NCBI GenBank assembly: GCA_003645745.1
Contig: QNCH01000020.1
Coordinates: 1 to 13,507, forward strand
DNA from: Candidatus Omnitrophota bacterium
GTDB taxonomy: Bacteria; Omnitrophota; Gorgyraeia; B26-G9
Direction: 5' to 3'
Length of the DNA: 13,507 nt
The first letter of the stretch is position 1. Each line of letters opens with the position of its first letter. A program made the translations under genes and the position numbers. Below are positions 6,416 through 13,507 of this stretch, in pieces. Under the pieces are notes generated by a model. That model was not told where the DNA came from. It saw only the letters and a program-made list of their open reading frames with translations, and did not search any database.

Positions 6416-6834
6416 TGAGAAAAAGAACTAAATCTCGGGAATGTGCGTTGCATCTTCTTTATGCCTATGATATTCATAAACATAATATTGAGCAAATAGT
6501 TGAGAATTATTGGTATAGTAATCCTGAGCAAAATGATGTAAAAGAGTTTACTGATATTTTAATAAATGGCGTAATTACTAATTTGGCACAGATTGATCAT
6601 TGTATCCGCAAATATGCTGATAACTGGAAGATTGAACGAATGGCTGTGATTGACAGGAATGTTATGCGTATTGCACTATATGAGATTTTATTTATGGAAA
6701 GTGTTCCAGTAAAAGTATCAATTAATGAAGCAGTAGATATGGCTAAGAAATATGGCGATGCGGATTCAGGCGGGTTTGTTAATGGAGTGTTAGATAAAAT
6801 TAATAAAACAGAAGTTAGGGACAGTAAAAAATAG
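6415..6834 (+). CDS. nusB: Transcription antitermination factor NusB
   Basis: All-helical RNA-binding partner of NusE (ribosomal protein S10) in rRNA antitermination. The 139-aa protein has the family opening RKRTKSRECALHLLYAYD, the central IDRNVMRIALYEILF, and the C-terminal VSINEAVDMAKKYG and FVNGVLDKI. Length is normal. It shares one base with the ribH stop (TAATG), so it is likely translated by reinitiation after ribH. A 29-bp palindrome follows its stop codon directly and may serve as its transcript end. Confidence 0.96.
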   Translation: MRKRTKSRECALHLLYAYDIHKHNIEQIVENYWYSNPEQNDVKEFTDILINGVITNLAQIDHCIRKYADNWKIERMAVIDRNVMRIALYEILFMESVPVKVSINEAVDMAKKYGDADSGGFVNGVLDKINKTEVRDSKK

Positions 6835-6863
6835 TATACTCAAACCTATTACGTTTGAGTATA
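6835..6863. repeat. Minimal palindrome made of the repeat's two ends
   Basis: TATACTCAAAC (6835-6845) and its exact reverse complement GTTTGAGTATA (6853-6863) flank a 7-nt loop. The right 20 bases are identical to the right end of copy 2 (9020-9039), so this is an internally deleted or minimal form of the element. It starts at the base after the nusB stop codon. The 11-bp stem is followed by a short T-rich stretch and could act as a weak terminator. Confidence 0.8.
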
Positions 6864-6870
6864 GTTTCTT

Positions 6871-6876
6871 TATAAT
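6871..6876 (+). promoter_or_regulatory. Possible -10 box before the PHP gene
   Basis: A perfect TATAAT lies 11 nt before the ATG at 6888. The only -35-like match is poor (TTACGT, 6849-6854, 16-nt spacer) and sits inside the palindrome. If used, transcription would begin within a few bases of the start codon, giving a nearly leaderless mRNA, which would fit the absence of a clear ribosome site. Confidence 0.25.
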
Positions 6877-6887
6877 AAGATAGATGA

Positions 6888-7721
6888 ATGCAATTTAAAA
6901 AATTATTTGTTGATTTACATATTCATACTAATTTTTCTGACAGTACTTTTTCCCCTCAAAAAGTTGTTGATTATGCTTGCGGCTGCGGCCTTTCAGCGAT
7001 TGCTATTACTGATCATGATTGTGTTAGCGGTATACCTATAGCGATAGAGGCGGCACAGGGTAAACACTTAGAAATTGTTGCGGGTATTGAGTTGAGCTGT
7101 GAGTTTAATGGTGTAGAAGTGCATATTTTAGGATTGTTTATTGATTTTAATAATATTTGTTTCCTTGAAGAATTAGATAGGTTAAAAAGAGACAGAGATA
7201 TTCGAATAAAAAAAATTGTACGAAAATTAAACGCGGCTGGCATAAAGATAGAAGAACAAGATGTTTTTGGCTTAACGAATCCTTTGGGTGTTGCTGGAAG
7301 GCTGCATATTGCCATGGCGATGTTAAAGAAAAAAACTGTTACTTCTTTTTATGAAGCATTTAGCCGTTATATTGGGAATGGGAAATTTTGTTATGTGAAA
7401 AAGACAGAGTTTTCTCCTTTTCAGGCTATAGAGATGATTAAAAGTGTTGGAGGCAGAGCTTTTTTAGCTCATCCAGGCTTAATGCGGCATGATGAATTTA
7501 TCCCTTTTTTTGTTGAACAGGGCATGGATGGGATTGAAGTGTTTCATTCCCAACATAGCCATACATTAGCTAAGCACTATATAAATATTGCAAAGCAACA
7601 TAATTTATTAATTAGCGGCGGTTCTGATTGTCATGGAATGGGTAAAAATAAGCCTCTAATGGGAAAAGTAAAGGTACCATATAAAATTTTTTCTGACTTA
7701 CGTGATGCTTTAAAAAAATAA
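6888..7721 (+). CDS. PHP-domain phosphoesterase, TrpH/RNase AM-like
   Basis: A 277-aa member of the PHP family (COG0613). Characterised relatives include 3',5'-nucleoside bisphosphate phosphatase and E. coli RNase AM (YciV/TrpH). Metal-site residues are all present: His11 and His13 in DLHIHTNFSD with Asp18, ITDHD (Asp42, His43), Glu68 in GIELS, His79, His195 in AHPG, and Asp247 and His249 in GSDCHG. The family's typical insertion (about 95-170) is present and the length is normal. No strong ribosome site precedes the ATG. ribD follows after 6 nt, so the two are likely co-transcribed. A role in nucleotide salvage or RNA 5'-end processing follows from the family; no substrate can be read from the sequence. 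Confidence 0.88.
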   Translation: MQFKKLFVDLHIHTNFSDSTFSPQKVVDYACGCGLSAIAITDHDCVSGIPIAIEAAQGKHLEIVAGIELSCEFNGVEVHILGLFIDFNNICFLEELDRLKRDRDIRIKKIVRKLNAAGIKIEEQDVFGLTNPLGVAGRLHIAMAMLKKKTVTSFYEAFSRYIGNGKFCYVKKTEFSPFQAIEMIKSVGGRAFLAHPGLMRHDEFIPFFVEQGMDGIEVFHSQHSHTLAKHYINIAKQHNLLISGGSDCHGMGKNKPLMGKVKVPYKIFSDLRDALKK

Positions 7722-7727
7722 ATCTTT

Positions 7728-8840
7728 ATGGATAAAACTGACCTATGTTTTTTAGACACTACTATTGCTTTAGCCAAAAAAGGTGAAGGTAAAACAAGCC
7801 CAAATCCTTTAGTTGGAGCAGTAATTGTAAAACAGAAACAGATAATTAGTGAGGGTACTCATTACCGTTGCGGAGCAAGCCATGCTGAAATTAATGCTTT
7901 AAGAAAAGCTGGAGCAAAAGCTAAAGGCGCGACTATATATGTGAATCTTGAACCTTGTTCGCATTTTGGACAGACTCCTCCCTGTGTGCAGGCAATTATT
8001 AAAGCTGGAATTAAGCGTGTAGTTATTGGAATGAAGGATCCTAATCCCTTAAATAATGGAAGAGGTATAAGACAGCTTCGCAGTGCTGGGATTAAGGTTG
8101 AACTTGCTATAGAGCAGCAAAAGTTTAAGAAATTTAATGAAATTTTTATAAAATATATTACCATAAAATTGCCATTTGTTATTGTTAAAACTGGGCAGAG
8201 TTTAGATGGTAAAATCGCTGGTAAGAATGGAGAGTCCAAATGGATTACAGGTAAGCGCGCGCGTAATTATGCTCAGAGTATTCGTAACAGGGTAGATGGG
8301 ATTATGGTTGGGATTAATACGCTTTTACAAGATGATCCCTATTTAAGCTGTAGGTATAAAGGCAGGTTAAAAAAGGATAATCCAATAAAAATAATTGTGG
8401 ACACACATTTAAGAACTCCTTTAAACGCGCGGATTTTTAGTTCTGATTCTCCTGCAAAAGTAATTATTGCGGTAACAGAAAAAGCTGACGCGCAGAGAAT
8501 TAGTTTGTTTAAGGATAAAGGCATTAATTTGATACTTTGCCCTTTTGATCAAAAAGGCAGGATAGATTTAAGATTTTTATTAACTTTGTTAGCTCAGCAG
8601 AAGATAACCAGTATTTTAGTAGAAGGCGGAGGCAAGCTTATTGGCAGTTGTTTTGACGAGGCGTTAGTTGATTATGCTTATTTTTTTATTGCTCCTAAAA
8701 TAATCGGCGGTGTTGTCGCGCCTAATTCTGTGGCTGGTAATGGGGTTAGTTGTGTGCAAAAAGCAATTACTTTAAAAAATGCGCGAACAGATAAGATAGG
8801 CGTAGATTTTTTGGTATGCGGAGATATCGTTTATCATTAA
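7728..8840 (+). CDS. ribD: Bifunctional diaminohydroxyphosphoribosylaminopyrimidine deaminase / reductase
   Basis: Carries out the second and third steps from GTP in riboflavin synthesis. The N-terminal cytidine-deaminase-like domain (about 1-145) has SPNPLVGAV (24-32), the zinc/catalytic HAE (52-54) and PCSHFGQTPPC (76-86) with zinc ligands Cys77 and Cys86. The C-terminal NADPH-dependent reductase (about 148-370) shows KTGQSLDGKIA (154-164), the ITG...D segment, VGINTLLQDDP (194-204) and VEGGG. Both halves appear intact and 370 aa is normal. There is no clear ribosome site; the start lies 6 nt after the PHP gene stop, so translational coupling is likely. ribE is not adjacent; downstream lies the second repeat copy instead. 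Confidence 0.96.
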   Translation: MDKTDLCFLDTTIALAKKGEGKTSPNPLVGAVIVKQKQIISEGTHYRCGASHAEINALRKAGAKAKGATIYVNLEPCSHFGQTPPCVQAIIKAGIKRVVIGMKDPNPLNNGRGIRQLRSAGIKVELAIEQQKFKKFNEIFIKYITIKLPFVIVKTGQSLDGKIAGKNGESKWITGKRARNYAQSIRNRVDGIMVGINTLLQDDPYLSCRYKGRLKKDNPIKIIVDTHLRTPLNARIFSSDSPAKVIIAVTEKADAQRISLFKDKGINLILCPFDQKGRIDLRFLLTLLAQQKITSILVEGGGKLIGSCFDEALVDYAYFFIAPKIIGGVVAPNSVAGNGVSCVQKAITLKNARTDKIGVDFLVCGDIVYH

Positions 8841-8853
8841 AATATATGACGCT

Positions 8854-9039
8854 TATATGTTCAAAATGTAATTGGTTTGCAATTTTATGACGTTCTCTCT
8901 GTACTGCATTTTGAAATGTTCCTCATTCGCCAAACCTCAACGCAGCTAGTTGCGCCTGCGGTTTGGCTTAGGCCAGAATGTTCCAATCGAGGGCGCAGGG
9001 AAACGCTTAAATTTTATAAACCTATTACGTTTGAGTATA
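8854..9039. repeat. Full-length inverted-repeat element, copy 2
   Basis: A 186-bp element colinear with 25-207; most differences are C/T or A/G transitions. The left tip is degraded (TATATGTTCAAAATG), while the right tip matches the minimal palindrome exactly. Inner arms are GCCAAACC (8929-8936) with GGTTTGGC (8960-8967), a perfect 8-bp pair that is imperfect in copy 1. Bases 8911-8922 pair with 8975-8986, and two G-C pairs of copy 1 become T-G wobbles. The element fills nearly all of the 217-nt ribD-leuS gap and ends 18 nt before the leuS start. Confidence 0.85.
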
Positions 9040-9041
9040 TC
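9013..9041 (+). promoter_or_regulatory. Possible outward promoter at the right end of copy 2
   Basis: TTTATA (9013-9018), a 17-nt spacer and TATATC (9036-9041) occupy the same positions in the element as the stronger promoter at 181-209. It would drive leuS from a start near 9048, leaving only a very short leader. Weaker than copy 1 in both boxes. Confidence 0.3.
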
Positions 9042-9057
9042 AGAGAGAGTGGAGAGT

Positions 9058-11529
9058 ATGGAAAATTATAATTCTATGGAGATTGAAGGAAAATGGCAGA
9101 ATTTCTGGCAGAGAAATAATTCATTTAAGCCTGAGACAGATTCAGATAAAAAAAAATATTATGTATTAGAAATGTTCCCTTATCCTTCGGGCCGCCTTCA
9201 TATGGGGCATGTGCGTAATTATACAATTGGAGATGTAATCGCGCGTTATAGAATGATGTGCGGTTTTAATGTGCTGCATCCAATGGGCTTTGATTCTTTT
9301 GGACAGCCAGCGGAGAATGCCGCGATAAAACGTGGGATTGTTCCTAAGGAGTGGACTGAGGGCTGTATTGAATTAATGGTTAAAGAACTGAAAAAATTAG
9401 GTTTTTCTTATGATTGGGATAGGGAAATTGCTACACATAAACCTGAGTATTACCGTTGGAACCAGTGGATTTTTAAGCGGATGTTTGATTGCGGGCTGGC
9501 ATATAAAAAAAAATCTCCTGTAAATTGGTGCCCTTTATGTAAAACAACTCTTGCTAATGAAGAAGTGATTGATGATGCTTGCTGGCGGTGTAAAACTGAA
9601 GTTGTGCAAAAAGACTTAGAACAGTGGTATTTAAAAATTACTGAGTTTCAGGATGTGTTGTTGGAAGATTTAAATACGTTATATGATTGGCCGCAGCGTG
9701 TGCGTACAATGCAGAGTAATTGGATTGGCAAAAGTTTTGGCGTGGAGATTTATTTTCGTGAAACAAGCACAGACAAAGTTATTTCTGTTTTTACTACGCG
9801 TCAGGATACGATTTTTGGCGCGACATATGTGGTTATCGCGCCGGAACATCAGATTTTAAAAGAAATAATTAAAGGCAAGCCTGAAGAAAAACAAGTGCTG
9901 GATTTTATATCTAAAGTTTCTAAAAAAAGTAAAGTTGTGCGTTCTTCAACAGATGTAAAAAAAGAAGGCGTTTTTACCGGGTGTTTTGCAATTAATCCGG
10001 TAAATAATGAGCAGGTGCAGATTTGGACTGCTGATTATGTTTTAATTGGATATGGCTCAGGCGCAATTATGGCTGTACCTGCGCACGATCAAAGGGATTT
10101 TTTATTCGCGAAACAACATTCTTTGCCTTTACGGATTGTAATTAAAGATTCTCGGCATCCAGATTTAGAACAGCAAGATTTAACTTGCGCTTATGAAGGT
10201 AATGGAGAATTAATTAATTCAGCACAATTTAATGGTATAGATAATAACTCGGCAAAGCTTAAAATTGTAGATTGGATGGAACAGGACAAAATTGGACAAA
10301 AAAAGGTTTGTTTTAAATTACGCGATTGGCTGATTTCACGCCAGAGATATTGGGGTACGCCAATACCGATTATTTATTGTAAAAATTGCGGTATTGTTGC
10401 TGTGCCTGATCAAGATTTGCCAGTAAAGCTGCCTGAAAATATAAAAATTAGCGGTAAAGGCGGCAGTCCGCTTTCAGCAGTTAAAGAATTTATTAATGTT
10501 GTTTGTCCAAAGTGTTCTGGAGAGGCAAAAAGGGAAACTGATACTATGGCAACGTTTGTTGACTCTTCTTGGTATTTTTTGCGTTTTTGCAGTACTAATT
10601 CAAAAGACGCTTTATTTGTTAAGGATGAGGTTAATTATTGGATGGATGTTGACCAGTATATTGGAGGCATTGAGCATGCTGTCCTACACCTGCTTTATTC
10701 CAGGTTTTTTACAAAATTTTTCAAAAAGCAGGGATTATTAGATTGCAGTGAGCCTTTTAGAAAATTACTTACTCAAGGGATGGTGAAAAAAGATGGGGAA
10801 GTAATGTCTAAATCCAGAGGCAATGTGGTTGATCCTGATGAAATGATTAAAAAATATGGCGCGGATTCTTTACGTGTTTGTATTTTATTTGCTGCTCCGC
10901 CTGAAGATGGCTTTAATTGGAATGAAAAAGGCACAGATGCCGCGTGGAGATTTTTAAATCGTGTTTGGACAGCAGTGCAGAGGTTTTTAAAGTTAAAAGC
11001 ATTAGCAAAATGTGAACAAAATTTAGAATTTGATTCGCGATTAAAATTTAAGATGCATACAACAATTAAAAAAGTTACTAAGGAATTTAACGTTGGTTTT
11101 AAATTTAATACTGTGATTAGTTCAATTATGGAATTGGTGAATGAAATTATTCCTGCTTTGTCCATAGCAGAGTTAAAACAGGTTTATAGCAAAATGTTAG
11201 AGAATGCAATAGATTCAGTTGTGCTTCTGCTTTCTCCGATTGCTCCGCATATATGCGAAGAATTGTGGGAATTGTTAGGACACAAGAAAGGTATTATTAA
11301 CGCTGAATGGCCAAAATATGAGATAAAAGCTTTAGCGCAGGATGAAATTAATTTAATAGTTCAGGTAAATAGCAAAGTACGGGCAAAAATTATTTTGCCG
11401 GCAAATATTGGTGAAGATGAATTGAAAAGTAAAGTTTTGTCAAATGATAAAATAAAACAATGGGTTAAGGACAAACCAATAAAAAATATTTTTATTATTA
11501 AAAATAAATTAGTAAATATTGTAGTTTAA
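9058..11529 (+). CDS. leuS: Leucyl-tRNA synthetase
   Basis: Class I synthetase charging tRNA-Leu. I start at ATG 9058 (823 aa) because MENYNSMEIEGKWQNFW matches the family's usual N-terminus and AGAGAGAG (9042-9049) lies 8 nt upstream. An in-frame ATG at 8950 would only add 36 residues encoded by the repeat. Catalytic motifs are HMGH (48-51) and VMSKS (582-586), a known variant of KMSKS. A zinc-ribbon has Cys158, Cys161, Cys175 and Cys178. The CP1 editing domain has TTRQDT (246-251) and AHDQRD (342-347), so proofreading should be intact. A second Cys cluster (YCKNC...CPKC) precedes the DSSWYFLRF segment. The C-terminal anticodon-binding and tRNA-contacting domains are complete. Length is normal for the bacterial enzyme. 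Confidence 0.97.
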   Translation: MENYNSMEIEGKWQNFWQRNNSFKPETDSDKKKYYVLEMFPYPSGRLHMGHVRNYTIGDVIARYRMMCGFNVLHPMGFDSFGQPAENAAIKRGIVPKEWTEGCIELMVKELKKLGFSYDWDREIATHKPEYYRWNQWIFKRMFDCGLAYKKKSPVNWCPLCKTTLANEEVIDDACWRCKTEVVQKDLEQWYLKITEFQDVLLEDLNTLYDWPQRVRTMQSNWIGKSFGVEIYFRETSTDKVISVFTTRQDTIFGATYVVIAPEHQILKEIIKGKPEEKQVLDFISKVSKKSKVVRSSTDVKKEGVFTGCFAINPVNNEQVQIWTADYVLIGYGSGAIMAVPAHDQRDFLFAKQHSLPLRIVIKDSRHPDLEQQDLTCAYEGNGELINSAQFNGIDNNSAKLKIVDWMEQDKIGQKKVCFKLRDWLISRQRYWGTPIPIIYCKNCGIVAVPDQDLPVKLPENIKISGKGGSPLSAVKEFINVVCPKCSGEAKRETDTMATFVDSSWYFLRFCSTNSKDALFVKDEVNYWMDVDQYIGGIEHAVLHLLYSRFFTKFFKKQGLLDCSEPFRKLLTQGMVKKDGEVMSKSRGNVVDPDEMIKKYGADSLRVCILFAAPPEDGFNWNEKGTDAAWRFLNRVWTAVQRFLKLKALAKCEQNLEFDSRLKFKMHTTIKKVTKEFNVGFKFNTVISSIMELVNEIIPALSIAELKQVYSKMLENAIDSVVLLLSPIAPHICEELWELLGHKKGIINAEWPKYEIKALAQDEINLIVQVNSKVRAKIILPANIGEDELKSKVLSNDKIKQWVKDKPIKNIFIIKNKLVNIVV

Positions 11530-11612
11530 AAATTATCTATCTATGCCCACACTGAATGTACAGAGCTGGTGTGTAACATTGGTATTTTGGGAACATTGTT
11601 GATGAAAAAATA

Positions 11613-11999
11613 ATGCAGGATTTTCCGTATACACAAAGAAAAGCTTTGCTTTTTGTTATTTTTATTTTAATCTTAGGCTTGGGCTTAAGTTATTTGAAGA
11701 AAATTACGCCACGAAGAGCTGAGCGGATTATTTATTTAGATAATCCTGACAAAAAATTAAATGCTCAGATTATAGCAGATACAACACAAAAGCTTATTCC
11801 GATTAATACCGCTGATCAGCGGTTACTTTGTTGTGTGCCGGGAATTGGCAAAGTTATTGCGCAGCGGATTATTAATTATCGACACCAAAATGGGTTGTTT
11901 AAAACAAAAGAAGATTTAATGCTGGTTAAAGGTATTGGACAAAAAAAATTTCAGAAAATGCGGGATTGTATAATTTTAAATGAGCAAAGGCATAAATAG
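11613..11999 (+). CDS. ComEA-like helix-hairpin-helix DNA-binding protein, membrane-anchored
   Basis: A 128-aa protein with one hydrophobic segment (about 11-28) after a short N-terminus with a Lys, then a linker and a C-terminal tandem helix-hairpin-helix domain (about 64-122). INTADQRLL is followed by hairpins PGIG (76-79) and KGIG (106-109), the ComEA pattern. ComEA proteins bind incoming DNA at the membrane during natural transformation, but similar short proteins occur in many bacteria without proven competence, so the role is uncertain. No strong ribosome site is visible. A tiny frame ATG-AAA-AAA-TAA (11602-11613) ends on the start codon as TAATG. The 3' end overlaps the next gene if that gene begins at 11980. 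Confidence 0.82.
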   Translation: MQDFPYTQRKALLFVIFILILGLGLSYLKKITPRRAERIIYLDNPDKKLNAQIIADTTQKLIPINTADQRLLCCVPGIGKVIAQRIINYRHQNGLFKTKEDLMLVKGIGQKKFQKMRDCIILNEQRHK

Positions 12000-12906
12000 C
12001 GGATTAACAGAAATGATAAAAAATACTGTTACATCTCCGCAAACGCAAAATGATTTGTTTGAAGCTTTATATTATAAACAACTGGATGGGGATAGGGTGC
12101 AATGTATGCTTTGTCCTAAACAGTGTATTATTTCTAAAAATAATACAGGATTCTGCGGTGTGCGCAAAAATATTTCTGGAAAATTATATTCTTTAAATTA
12201 TTATGGAACTACTGGAATTGCGCTGGACCCTGTTGAAAAAAAACCTTTGTATCATTTTCATTCAGGAGAAATGGTAGTTTCCTTAGGCTCATGCGGATGT
12301 AATTTTTCCTGTAAATTCTGCCAGAATTGGCAGATTTCGCAAAATATGCGAATTAACTTGCAGCGGATAACTCCCCAACAATTAATCGCTCAGACAAAAG
12401 TATTAGGTTGTTTTGGTATCGCTTATACTTATAATGAGCCTTTTATCTGGTATGAATTTGTGCTTTGTGCTGCTAAATTGGCAAAAAATAATGGGTTAGA
12501 GAATATTATGGTTACTAATGGTTATATAAACCAGCAGCCTTTAAAAGAGATACTGCCTTATCTCGGGGCAATGAATATTGATTTAAAAGCTTTAGATAAT
12601 AATTTTTATAAAAATATTTGCCAGGGGACATTAGAACCTGTTTTAGAAACTATCAAAACTGTAAAAAATTGTTGTCATTTGGAAGTAACAAATTTAATTA
12701 TTCCTGGATTAAATGATACTGATGCGCATTTTGTAAAGCTTACTGATTGGATATATACAAATACAGGAGAAGATACTCCTCTACATTTTTCGCGTTATTT
12801 CCCTTGTTTTAAATTGAAAATTCCGCCAACTCCTTTAGAAACATTACAAAGGGCGTATGAAATAGCTAAAAAAAAATTAAAGTTTGTATATTTAGGGAAT
12901 GTATAA
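11980..12906 (+). CDS. amrS: AmmeMemoRadiSam-system radical SAM enzyme, lacking the usual C-terminal tail
   Basis: A 308-aa radical SAM protein of the AmrS family, which usually occurs with AmrA and AmrB; neither is in the window, and the system's reaction is not established to my knowledge. Before the core are four Cys (42, 45, 49, 59) in CMLCPKQC...GFCGVR, then the characteristic DPVEKKPLYHF (83-93). The cluster motif CNFSCKFC uses Cys107, Cys111 and Cys114, followed by QNWQIS. The protein stops at VYLGNV, where family members as I recall them continue with a Cys-rich zinc-ribbon tail. The start is ambiguous: ATG 11980 overlaps the previous gene, while ATG 12013 has GGA (12001-12003) at good spacing and begins 13 nt after that gene's stop. 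The downstream hydrolase begins one base after the stop codon. Confidence 0.88.
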   Translation: MSKGINSGLTEMIKNTVTSPQTQNDLFEALYYKQLDGDRVQCMLCPKQCIISKNNTGFCGVRKNISGKLYSLNYYGTTGIALDPVEKKPLYHFHSGEMVVSLGSCGCNFSCKFCQNWQISQNMRINLQRITPQQLIAQTKVLGCFGIAYTYNEPFIWYEFVLCAAKLAKNNGLENIMVTNGYINQQPLKEILPYLGAMNIDLKALDNNFYKNICQGTLEPVLETIKTVKNCCHLEVTNLIIPGLNDTDAHFVKLTDWIYTNTGEDTPLHFSRYFPCFKLKIPPTPLETLQRAYEIAKKKLKFVYLGNV

Positions 12907-12907
12907 A

Positions 12908-13507
12908 ATGGATGGAAAAAAAATATCGGGTATAGTTTTAACTACTGACGCGCATCAAATTTTTTATGACCATTATCTTATGGGGCATAAAAAAATTATT
13001 GTGATTGCGCACGGATTTTTTAATAGTAAGAAATCTGTTTTAATTGAAGAATTTATTACTTTTTTAGGGGCTGATTTTGATGTGATTGTTTTTGATTTTC
13101 GCGGCCATGGCGAAAGTGATGGGTTGTTTTCATGGACAGTAAAAGAAACGCTTGACTTAAAAGCAGTTTTGAAATATACAGGTAGGAAGTATAAGCAAAT
13201 AGGCTTAATTGGTTTTTCTTTAGGCGCTGCAGTCAGTATTATTGTTTTATCAGAATCAAATGCTGTGAATAGTTTTGTTTCGGTTAGCGCTCCTGTAGAG
13301 TTTAAAAAAATAGATTATAATTTTTGGAATCTTGATCTTGAACAGGATATTTATTATAATTTGACAAAAGGGAAAAAAGGCAAAGGAGTGCGTCCAGGCC
13401 CGTTCTGGCTAAAGAAAAAAAAGCCGATAAAAGTAGTGAATAAATTAACTATTCCTGTCCTTTATATCCATGGAGAAGATGATTGGGTAATCAGGCCGTA
13501 CCATTCA
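12908..13507 (+). CDS. Alpha/beta hydrolase, 3' end beyond the window
   Basis: An open frame of 200 codons beginning at ATG 12908, with GGGA (12895-12898) 9 nt upstream, and running off the right edge without a stop. The translation shows an alpha/beta-hydrolase fold: oxyanion-hole HG (35-36) in VIAHGFF, FDFRGHGES (62-70), the nucleophile elbow GFSLG (102-106) with Ser104, and HGEDDWVI (188-195) with the likely acid Asp192. The catalytic His would lie just beyond the edge. It resembles serine-aminopeptidase/lysophospholipase-like hydrolases; the substrate is unknown. There is no signal peptide, so it is probably cytosolic. It begins one base after the AmrS-type gene and is surely in the same transcript. 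Confidence 0.87.
   Translation, partial: MDGKKISGIVLTTDAHQIFYDHYLMGHKKIIVIAHGFFNSKKSVLIEEFITFLGADFDVIVFDFRGHGESDGLFSWTVKETLDLKAVLKYTGRKYKQIGLIGFSLGAAVSIIVLSESNAVNSFVSVSAPVEFKKIDYNFWNLDLEQDIYYNLTKGKKGKGVRPGPFWLKKKKPIKVVNKLTIPVLYIHGEDDWVIRPYHS

Noticed and set aside
8877..9071. A 64-codon + strand frame running through repeat copy 2.
   Set aside because: It lies almost entirely in the repeat, has no recognisable domain, and its end overlaps the leuS start in another frame.
10496..10741. An 81-codon frame inside leuS.
   Set aside because: It is a shadow frame of an intact, strongly conserved leuS region.
11548..11573. Hairpin CACACT...GGTGTG as the leuS terminator.
   Set aside because: The stem is only six pairs with a 14-nt loop and no T-run follows, so it is not distinguishable from chance.

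Overview
The window reads as a stretch of bacterial chromosome: AT-rich (roughly one third G+C by eye), compact, with every recognisable gene on the + strand and most gaps between genes only a few bases long. The gene mix is bacterial housekeeping and cofactor metabolism: riboflavin synthesis (ribBA, ribH, ribD), pantothenate synthesis (panD), translation and transcription factors (def, leuS, nusB), a ComEA-like DNA-binding protein and an AmrS-type radical SAM enzyme. This mix, the scattered rib genes and the AT-rich sequence resemble uncultivated anaerobic lineages such as Candidatus Omnitrophota. That placement is an impression from gene content and was not tested.

Layout. Bases 1-418 hold no confirmed gene. 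They contain a 183-bp inverted-repeat element (25-207) whose right end forms a good outward promoter, a second promoter, and a structured leader of three hairpins plus an intrinsic terminator that ends 12 nt before the ribBA start. Then come ribBA (419-1618), a TYW1-like radical SAM gene (1642-2418), a one-ended relic of the repeat (2421-2439), panD (2475-2831), a DUF89/ARMT1-type phosphatase gene (2828-3703, ATGA overlap), def (3710-4192) and a metallo-beta-lactamase-fold gene (4203-4925). A 181-nt gap carries a perfect 15-bp-stem hairpin. It is followed by a pRiA4b ORF-3-like gene (5107-5865), another hairpin, ribH (5939-6415) and nusB (6415-6834, TAATG overlap). A 29-bp palindrome (6835-6863) made only of the repeat's ends separates nusB from a PHP phosphoesterase gene (6888-7721) and ribD (7728-8840). 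A second full repeat (8854-9039) fills the gap before leuS (9058-11529). The window closes with a ComEA-like gene (11613-11999), an amrS-type gene (11980-12906) and an alpha/beta hydrolase that runs off the right edge (12908 to 13507).

How the genes work together. RibBA makes both the four-carbon precursor (3,4-dihydroxy-2-butanone 4-phosphate) and the first intermediate from GTP; RibD carries out deamination and reduction; RibH makes lumazine. Riboflavin synthase (ribE) is not in the window and no FMN riboswitch is recognisable. PanD supplies beta-alanine for CoA, and the overlapping DUF89 gene may be a metabolite-repair phosphatase.

The least explained material is non-coding. One is the repeat family, present as two full copies (about 85% identical by eye), one minimal palindrome and one single-ended relic, all next to gene ends. 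The other is the structured, terminator-ended leader in front of ribBA. No complete novel multi-gene system is evident.
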